A DNA stretch of 15,303 nucleotides from the NCBI GenBank assembly GCA_036939755.1, contig JALLAZ010000449.1:1-15303 (forward strand). Reading direction: 5' to 3'. Numbering within the stretch: the first letter of the stretch is position 1; the number at the start of each line of letters is the position of its first letter. The stretch is from Stephanodiscus triporus. Its lineage: Eukaryota > Bacillariophyta > Thalassiosirophyceae > Thalassiosirales > Thalassiosiraceae. Made by a program: the position numbers and the translations under genes. Below the pieces are notes generated by a model. That model worked only from the letters and a program-made list of their open reading frames with translations. It searched no databases and was not told where the DNA came from. This document shows, in pieces, positions 8,943 to 15,303 of this stretch.

Positions 8943-11736
8943 TCATGAACCATCATGTATTCTGCTCAATGTCTCTATCTTTTTCTTTTTGCGACGCCTT
9001 CCTCCTCCACTGATCGAACTATTCTTCTTGTGCCGTGAACAGTCCAGCAATTCCATTTCATAATCCTTCTCCATTACCTGGTCATAGCAGAAAGTCAGTT
9101 TCTCAGGAGTCTGGTTCCTTCGCTGATGGTCTACGTACATAACAGATAGTGCAATTGAACGGCCTGCCTCCCTCAAAATCTGCCTGTCGCAATTTGACTT
9201 GTCTTCATTCTGAACCTCTACTAAGTACGATGCAAATATTTCTTTTTTCTTTTGCTCAGAAACCAACTCAAATAAAGGTCCGTATCGAGGAAAATACTCA
9301 TGGCATGGTATGTCTCGCGGTAGCTCAGACCAAAACATGCCTGGGCGAGCCCCTTCACAAGCAGCAGCGGTACACAGGAGTTGAGTCCGAGCTGTTTGGG
9401 CAGGAGTCTGGGTAGAATAAAGCGCCAGACAGTGTGAAGCTGTTAGTCTGGAACAAAATAAGACTCGTGCAGCCTAAATATGAGTGTCTCAATCAACTCA
9501 CATAACCCCCCCCTCCGAGTATTAGTAGCTTTAGTATATTCCCGCTGTTTTGTTTATCTGGTTTCACATTGTGAAAATGTTCATTATCAGGTCCGTCTAC
9601 CCTTTCAGATGATGAAAGATTCTTTCCTTCTTTTTTCTTATCGATCGGGGAAACACAAATGTCAACTTCATTGAATCCGGCGCAAAAAGCAGCTGCAATC
9701 CGAACACACTCTGCTAGACCTTCAGGGCTCAATGTCCATCCTTCTCCAGTCACAGAGCCGTTCCCGAGACTTCCCGATATTAGTGCATCCCCTTCCAAGC
9801 CGTCAGCGCCCACGCATAGGACCACAGCATGTGGATCATAGACCCTCCCTAGGCCGAATAGTGCCTTACGATAAATATGTATGAACTGCACATCGTCTAT
9901 TCCAGCAGGCAATGGAACATTGAGATTGTACCCGAATCCGCTCGTGCCAACTTCGCCCTTTTCACTGATTGACCCCGATGTGGCAGGGAAGAACCCCGGT
10001 GAGTGACGATGGAATGACACAGTGAGGACTCGATCGGTGGCGTAGAAAGCTGCTTGCACAGCATCGGCGTGGTGAATGTCAATGTCAATGTACAGGATAC
10101 GCCGGGAAGAAAGATTTCGCTGCTGGATGGGGGCTACGGTTGCGCCACAACTCGTCCCTTCGCCCGAGAAACGCAGCATGCGAGCGTCGATTTGGTCGTC
10201 GTTACCGTGCAACAATCGTTGGATTGCGAGGATCACGTCGGAAACGTAACAAAATCCACCAGCCTTGCTTGCGTGGGCATGATGCCTGCCTCCGCCCCAG
10301 TGTATTGCTACATCCGCTCGAACGTTCGCAGTCAGGAGAGAGGCCGCGTGCCAACTGGCCCCCGCAGTAGCCAGGCAATACTTCCACAGTAGAGCACGGG
10401 CTTGGGGAGTTGCGGGGTAGGGACAGTCGTCTTCTAGGCCGTATTTGGATAGTATGTCGTCGCTCGGGTATTGCACGCACGATTCCGCGAAGTGCGGAGG
10501 CGACGATCGCGATCGGAGCGATTCGGCAAAAGCGCCGTCGTCCACGTGAAACGCCGTTCCATCCTCGTTGATGGGAACTCCACTCGGCTGAACGATGTCC
10601 GTTCCTTCTCGTAAACTCGCCGATGACTGAAACGTATCGTCTTGCTTCGGGAACTCCAACAGGTCCAAAAATTCGCCGCGGTGAAATTCCTCCAATAGAG
10701 TACGCGTGCCTATCATAGGCGGCAGGACCGTGAGAAAAGATGCGAGGGCGCCTCCGTTGGAAGCTCCGTTAAGAATTCCACACCATTTTAGCAGCGCTTC
10801 CAGTAGTATGTCACGATCTCCGTGAATGTATTGCATCGCCTCGTGCAGGATTCGAGTGTGCGAATGGGAGTGGACGAGGACCACCTGAATCGCCTTCCTC
10901 TTAATATATTGGCGGTCAATCCTCCGGCCGCGCCCAGTTTGCGCCACGAGCGAAACGTCGGCAAGCATTGTGTTGGCAGATCCTTCTTCGCGAATTGTTC
11001 TGACTGTTTCTATTTTTGCGCGTCCGTTCGCATTTACATCGTCCATAGCAGTCGCCGATATCAACCCTTCGTGCGGGACTCTTCTCTGCTGTCTTTTGGG
11101 GCGTATCCGTTTCTGCTTACCATCACGGAATTGCAGTTCCGTGCAGCTCTCGTCCCCTAGGAGCAACGACGCGACTTCTCGGTCGGAATCGAATCGCCTC
11201 ATCCTGCTAGTGGGCGCAAACCTCACGGATTGCATCGCGGAAGATGGAGGAGAGGGGTTGTTGCCGATGATCGCGTCATCTTTCTTCGCATTCCCATCGG
11301 GGATGCCTCGCAGTCCGTCGCGCGATGTACCGCCGCCCTCTCGACTGTTATTCAGGGCTAGTTCATCGTCGTCGTCATCAACGACGCGTTCGTCTCCGCC
11401 GGTAATAATATATCCCATCGTCATGTCTTCGGATCGCAGAAGTGCGGGAGACGAGTTCGATGCCGCGCGCGTATTTCCCTCGCGCATGGGCGAATCCGAC
11501 GACGACGACGGGGTGGTGGTGAAATCCACGGAGCGCGGAGCAATATCGAAGACTGCGGCGTCACCGCTCGGTGGACAATCGCGTACGTCTATTTTTTCCT
11601 CCTCTACGATGCCATCGCGGCATTCGACGACGGATGCCTTCCTTCCATCGTCGATGGATCGGTCGGGCTCCATCGTCTCGTTCGCCGCGTTTTCGTCGAT
11701 AGGAGAAGATGACGATGTCCGTTTTTTTTTCTTCAT
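8943..11736 (-). CDS. Class I / HDAC8-like histone deacetylase, two exons
   Basis: This is a zinc-dependent lysine deacetylase. Exon 1 is 11736-9502 and exon 2 is 9407-8943, giving 899 aa. The 94-bp intron (donor TAT|GTGAGT, acceptor CCCAG|ACT) is in phase and joins LGGGGY to TPAQTARTQLLC, continuing to DIPCHEYFPRYGPLFEL, the usual end of the deacetylase domain. Residues 1 to about 280 are low-complexity, acidic and Ser-rich, and look disordered. The catalytic domain runs from about 283 to 790. It shows the paired histidines H485/H486 (HHAHASKAGGFCYVSD), zinc ligands D553 and H555 (YIDIDIHHADAV), D644 (GADGLEGD) and the transition-state Tyr 745 (GGGGY). YGLEDDCPYPAT resembles HDAC8. HHGDGV, usual in the family, reads HHADAV here. 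An insertion at about 367-420 and a basic tail (GGGRRRKKKKIE, possible nuclear signal) are extra. The start at 11736 is the first Met of the open frame. Activity is likely, since the key residues are present. Confidence 0.93.
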
Positions 11737-12132
11737 TTGACGCAGGGGGCAGGGGGGACGACTCCTATCTCGTCATATGTCCACTCGATCCGCTCTCTAG
11801 AGGGATATTACTCTTTCGTTTCGGAGTCGATCGATTGAACAACTCGCTTCCTTCGATAGTTCAGGAGATTGCGTCCCGCCCTTATTGGTAGATGACCCCT
11901 TTTGGGAAATCGGAGGGTTGCGGAGGCAGCAAATTGCCTTCTTCGTCGTGTTGAAAAGTGAAATGATTTATTATTACCTCTATGATGCCAACAAACTGTG
12001 GATGGTGCAAACGGCGCGGGGCCGTAAGAGACACATGTCGTCTTTAAGTCGCCGCGAAAACAAAGGGCGGCGCCACAACTCCAAGGCACCATCCAGAGGC
12101 GCCGGCCATCCACCGAGCGAGGAGAGAGGTAC
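11737..12132. promoter_or_regulatory. Divergent upstream region between the HDAC and DUF2196 genes
   Basis: These 396 bp lie between two start codons facing away from each other and should hold both promoters. A reading frame across it on the minus strand (12203-11808) has no domain-like content and overlaps the start of the plus-strand gene, so I do not call it. No repeat, RNA gene or clear core promoter motif is evident. Confidence 0.5.
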
Positions 12133-12777
12133 ATGATGACGAGGCCGGTGGTGCGTAAGCTCGTCGCCTTCCTCGGCGGCACGTCCGCGTTTTCCACCAC
12201 CACCCGCAGCGGGCGCCCCGGGCATTATTCGAATTATAATTATCATCATCCTCCTCCTCCTACTTACCCGTCGGCGACGATGGCGGCGCTTCCCCTCCTC
12301 CTATCGCGTCCGATCGATCGCCGATTCGCGAATAACGATTCGGGCGTTTGCCGAGGAGGACGTCGTTCGTCGTCGTTTTCTGCCGCGGCCGGCAATGGCG
12401 AGAGCGTCGGCGGCGGCGGCGGCGGGGGGGGGGGAGGTCGTCGGGCCGATGCCGATGGGCGACGACGGTACGGTGGCGGCGGCGGAGGCGGAGCCGGCCA
12501 TCCCGGGAGGAGTAGGAGGAGGAGGAAGACGGACGGCGGGAGGATGACGCCGCCTCCTTCGCCGCCGTATCCGGGCATGCCGGGACGGGAATGCCACCGC
12601 TCGTGCGTGTCGATCGACGCGGACGTTTACGTCGTGAAGAAGGAGGACCAACGAAGTGGGAAAGAAACTAGGGGCGTCGTCGTGCGACATCTCACCAGGA
12701 CCGAGTATCATCCACGCGGGATCAAGGTGATGCTCGCGGACGGGACGGTGGGGAGGGTGATTAGATTCGCCGATTGA
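12133..12777 (+). CDS. YwbE-like (DUF2196) protein with N-terminal extension, possibly organelle-targeted
   Basis: The last 60 or so of 214 residues match the small bacterial YwbE/DUF2196 family of unknown function: a beta-rich core with VVKKEDQRSGKETRGVVV, then LTRTEYHPRGIKVMLADGTV and GRV near the C-terminus. Bacterial members are about 60-70 residues, so about 150 residues are added here. The first 25 or so (VVRKLVAFLGGTSAFSTTTR) are basic, hydrophobic and free of acidic residues. They could be a mitochondrial presequence, or a plastid signal with the Phe of a diatom SAF-type cleavage motif at about residue 20. Residues 80-135 are a Gly-rich linker built on GGC repeats and a G11 run, with Arg clusters. 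Two adjacent ATGs are possible starts. The gene has no visible intron. Domain call fairly sure, targeting tentative. Confidence 0.75.
   Translation: MMTRPVVRKLVAFLGGTSAFSTTTRSGRPGHYSNYNYHHPPPPTYPSATMAALPLLLSRPIDRRFANNDSGVCRGGRRSSSFSAAAGNGESVGGGGGGGGGGRRADADGRRRYGGGGGGGAGHPGRSRRRRKTDGGRMTPPPSPPYPGMPGRECHRSCVSIDADVYVVKKEDQRSGKETRGVVVRHLTRTEYHPRGIKVMLADGTVGRVIRFAD
12424..12434. repeat. G11 run within a polyglycine-coding GGC tract
   Basis: A GGC/CGG trinucleotide tract from about 12408 passes into eleven consecutive G, all read as Gly codons of the DUF2196 gene. A one-base length error here would shift the frame, yet the frame stays consistent with the conserved C-terminal domain. Confidence 0.85.
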
Positions 12778-13027
12778 ATGAAAATGTGATGTATTGTATA
12801 GGTAATACCACGATGATGATGACCTCCGTATGGTTATGACGCAACCGCCCCTGGCATTCGTTTTATAGAGATATGGGTAGTGTAAAATCCGATCAATCGC
12901 GGACTGGCTTGGGAGATTTTCGGCAGAGGACGGATCGGAAGTTCGTATTCGATATCTTAAATCGACTATTCGACAGCAACAATCCCTAGCATACTGGTCC
13001 GGCTATGGTTTTTCTGTACCGACACCT
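12778..13027. other. Spacer without a recognised gene
   Basis: 250 bp downstream of the DUF2196 stop codon. It presumably holds that gene's 3' UTR. I see no repeat, RNA gene or domain-like reading frame. Confidence 0.5.
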
Positions 13028-13706
13028 CTAGATCTTCACCGATTTATTGTTAGCGTGATCGAGAGAGTGACATTTGAACTCAGTCAATTTTTTCAGTGCT
13101 TTCCTTAGCAATTCGACAGTATGCGTACGGAGTAGAGCCGGGAGAGCCTCCTCGCACGATTCATGTTTGTGATCCATGCTTGAAACACCAACGGAGGTCA
13201 ATTTCCAGTTGAGATTCAAGACATCTTCGTAGGGCATGGCATTCCTTTCTTCTTCTGTCCATGGTCATGAATAAAGGCATCGTCGCCATACTGGAGGTAT
13301 GCTCTCGTCTTGCGGCTTACAAAGCAAGCCTGTCTCCATTGGAGATAATGAGCCCGGAGCAATCCAACTGTCCATATCTATGTCGTGGAAGAGTGCATTT
13401 TTTTTGTGAATGCACCGAAAGTGGTCACGATAAAAGTAAAAAGAACGCACCCCACCGGCATGTAACATCGACTAGGAATCCAGCAATTGACGACATTCTT
13501 GAACCTCGGCACGGATGTACGGCTAATAGAATTCCATTTTCCTTAATAATAAATAACATCCCAACCGATTTCCCGTGGTTGGCGGGTCGGACGTAAAAAT
13601 TGTTTGGAAGCGATGTGGGAGGTGCAACAGTTATACTTGCAGATGCCATGCCATCAATGCGATCCTCCCCCATCTCCAGCTCGCGAATACAAATGAGTCG
13701 TGTCAT
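13028..13706 (-). other. Possible hypothetical gene or gene remnant (unresolved frames)
   Basis: I do not recognise this. The minus strand has a 93-codon frame (13706-13425; contains YVRPANHGKSVGMLFIIKEN) that overlaps, in another frame, a stretch open from 13468 to 13028 except for one TGA at 13265-13267. The second stretch contains HDIDMDSWIAPGSLSPMETG before the TGA and PWTEEERNAMPYEDV, then THTVELLRKALKKLTEF, after it. The composition is protein-like and not low complexity, which hints at an unannotated spliced gene or a decayed one. The splice joins I tried (donor GTAAGC near 13326 or GTATGG near 13291 to the CAG before 13253) did not restore one frame. No start, function or intron can be assigned. 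Confidence 0.25.
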
Positions 13707-14016
13707 GATTGCTAGAAAGGGCTTAGGTCATTTGTAATGACGGTCGAAATGGTCGTGACGCATGTTCGATCGTTCGATCCTGATAAAAAATGACAATACC
13801 ATAATCTATTGCTGTATGTTTATCCTGACAGCTATGTCATAGAGTTATTTTTTAAGCGACTTTCAACACCCAGACTTCTTCCCAAGATTTGCGTTTGCAT
13901 GGCGGTTCTCATTGTCTTGGGTAAAATGTCTGATCCGTGCAGGGGTGCCGCGAGGGGGGAGTGGGAGAGTCTCCCCAAAAACCGTCATCTCCCACTCCCT
14001 TTCGGCGCTTCTCCTC
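13707..14016. other. Spacer and 3' flank of the AAAP transporter gene
   Basis: 310 bp. The half near 13740-13860 is AT-rich with the local palindrome GATCGTTCGATC around 13769-13780. The end nearest the transporter stop codon holds a strong 12-bp inverted repeat, given separately. There is no convincing gene; short open frames on the plus strand here are antisense or random. Confidence 0.5.
13957..13999. terminator. 12-bp perfect inverted repeat (stem-loop) just downstream of the transporter gene
   Basis: GGGAGTGGGAGA at 13957-13968 and its exact complement TCTCCCACTCCC at 13988-13999, separated by 19 nt. It starts 17 bp beyond the transporter stop codon (14017-14019, minus strand), so it would fold in the 3' UTR of that transcript. 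The stem is GC-rich and very stable. A role in 3' end formation or mRNA stability is inferred from position only; calling it a terminator is the nearest category. Confidence 0.5.
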
Positions 14017-15303
14017 CTACAGCAAGCCCAACGCCATCTTCGCGCCGATCCCGCCCATCGCCACGCCCAACAACGCCATGAACATCGCGAACGGCACCTC
14101 CCTCCTCAACCCCTTGTCCGCCTTCTCGCCCATGCCCTTCACCGCCCCCCGGAACATTAGGGCCGGATACACGTATATGAGGGCATTCCCCATCGTCGCG
14201 CCCGAGAACGACATGATGAACGCAAGCTCCCTGAGTCGGGACGCGAGGAGGGTGATGCCCGACAGAACCGCCACGGTCGTGGTCGTTAACACGGCGTCCG
14301 TGCGATCGTCCACGGGCACCTTCAGCAGGTCGAGCCATCCGTCCCTCGCACCGGCGAAAACGAGCGGGAAAGAGAACACGATGGACACGGCGACGGCCAA
14401 ACGACTTAAACCCATGAGCGTGTCCTTGCCGGAGTAGTTGCTGAGTAGTATCAATCCCGAGCAAGCCTTGCCGAACGTCAGGAATCCGAGCGACCCGATC
14501 GACGCGAAATAGCAGGACGCTGATCCCGAAGGACGACGCGACGACGGCGTTGTACCGACGGAGCGTGTTGTTCTTCAATTCCACGTAGAATTTCGGAGCG
14601 TTGTAGTGGGCCGAGTACGCGGTGCTAAGGAGGTAAACGAGGATGAAAAACGTTGGGGCTGAGCGCTCCATATGCGCCGACGTTCCCGAACGTCGGACGG
14701 AGATTCGCCGACACGTCGGCGACGTACATCCCTCCCCCCGTGGCGATAGCTGCGACCTTCCTTCCTTTCGTCCGCGACCGTCGCGATTGGCTTCGCGATC
14801 GCGTACGATCCGCCGAGGTAACGAGCCGCCATTGCGAACGCCGTGTAGAACATTCCGGCGACGCCCACGAGGGAGAAGGGCGCGAGTCCACTCAAATTCT
14901 TCACCATGCACAGAGGCAGAAGCGTCGTGCACGTGATGCCCAACAACGCCGCCGTCCTCGATACTCCATATCCCGCACCCATCAACAATCCACGCACGGC
15001 ATCCGCGAGTATCATCGAGTAACTCATCACCGAAAAGCTCGTCTCGAACGCGACCGCGACCGCCGTCATCCAAGACGAATCGTCCCCGACGGACTTCGAC
15101 CACGCGTCTCGATAGGTACGTGCGCCGGTGTAGGAGCACACGCGTCCGATGAGGGAGAAGCCGTAGGCGGAGAAAACCGCCGATGAGCGCGATGACGAGG
15201 ATGGCGGGATATACTGCGGTGGGCGCGTCGCCGAACGCGGCGATGGCTTTTTGTTTTGTTTTGTTTTGTTTTGTTTTGTTTTGTTTTGTTTTGTTTTGTT
15301 TTG
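14017..15303 (-). pseudogene. Amino acid/auxin permease (AAAP) family transporter, partial and frame-disrupted
   Basis: This is a multi-pass membrane protein of the family that moves amino acids with protons or sodium. Reading from the window edge, conserved blocks appear in turn: AAFGDAPTAVYPAILVIALI; FSAYGFSLIGRVCSYTGART with YRDAWSKSVG; LPLCMVKNLSGLAPFSLVGV; MYVADVSANLRPTFGNVGAY; LLSTAYSAHYNAPKFYVEL; then GLILLSNYSGKD, LAVAVSIVFSFPLVFAG and a last membrane segment ending at TAG 14017-14019. They occupy different frames. Shifts fall near 15169-15181, 14734-14790, 14646-14650 and 14512-14522, and each corresponds to one extra base. No plausible introns sit there. The N-terminal first membrane segment (usually with GAG..LP) is not visible, because the frame runs directly into a (CAAAA)n tract, open as Lys/Thr/Gln/Asn. 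Either a pseudogene or a locally poor assembly; family assignment sure, intactness not. Confidence 0.85.
15248..15303. repeat. (TTTTG)n pentanucleotide microsatellite reaching the window edge
   Basis: TTTTT then G, followed by ten perfect TTTTG units to the last base. On the minus strand it reads (CAAAA)n and abuts conserved transporter sequence. It may be intronic, an expansion in coding sequence, or a contig-edge artefact; the true length cannot be seen. Confidence 0.95.

Noticed and set aside
10970..11740. 256-codon plus-strand open frame
   Set aside because: It is antisense to the low-complexity N-terminus of the HDAC gene; its Ser-rich content mirrors the codons opposite.
11808..12203. 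131-codon minus-strand open frame upstream of the HDAC
   Set aside because: It overlaps the start of the DUF2196 gene, has no recognisable motif, and fits a divergent promoter region better.
13265..13267. Selenocysteine codon
   Set aside because: The context (CLYS before, PWTEEE after) is not a known selenoprotein motif and no SECIS was identified; kept only as something to test.
13741..13800. tRNA-like GTTCGATC motifs
   Set aside because: The short repeats form a local palindrome, but no acceptor stem or cloverleaf could be drawn around them.
13985..15139. 384-codon minus-strand open frame over the transporter region
   Set aside because: Only about 14520-14650 of it matches the transporter family; the rest is an Arg/Gly-rich wrong-frame reading of the same gene.
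1..15303. A novel multi-gene defence or biosynthetic system
   Set aside because: The genes are unrelated housekeeping and signalling genes on both strands, with introns and decayed repeats; no clustering by function is visible.

Overview
The window looks like nuclear DNA of a diatom or a closely related stramenopile (inference). The grounds are short GT-AG introns (74-95 bp, plus one of 368 bp), a Copia reverse transcriptase of the type common in diatom genomes, a PH-START-EDR2_C protein, and a nuclear gene for a bacterial-type YwbE/DUF2196 domain with a possible organelle presequence. There are no bacterial operons, tRNAs, rRNAs or CRISPR arrays that I can see.

Layout. 1-1869 (-): 5'-truncated, decayed Copia pol (RT and the start of RNase H), with internal deletions and frameshifts. 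1873-2388 (+): decayed BTB/KCTD-like gene fragment head to head with it. 2642-6719 (-): large five-exon gene for a lipid-binding EDR2-like protein (PH, START, EDR2_C), for which all four introns can be placed. 6720-7308: shared divergent upstream region. 7309-8693 (+): casein kinase 2 catalytic subunit, starting with a 14-nt coding exon. 8943-11736 (-): class I/HDAC8-like histone deacetylase, two exons, with a long disordered N-terminus. 11737-12132: second divergent upstream region. 12133-12777 (+): DUF2196 protein. 13028-13706 (-): weak hypothetical coding traces. 14017-15303 (-): amino acid/auxin permease (AAAP) family gene, running into a (TTTTG)n repeat at the window edge and broken by four frameshifts, all in the same direction.

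The genes do not form an obvious pathway. CK2 and the HDAC are housekeeping regulators (CK2 is known to phosphorylate HDACs in other eukaryotes), but adjacency alone is weak evidence for a link here. No new multi-gene system was found. The most notable single observation is a PH domain split by an insertion of about 245 residues that carries a glycine/alanine-rich hydrophobic segment, in the EDR2-like protein. Second is the run of same-direction frameshifts in the transporter. All gene models rest on reading frames, splice consensus and recalled family motifs; no alignment or database search was run.
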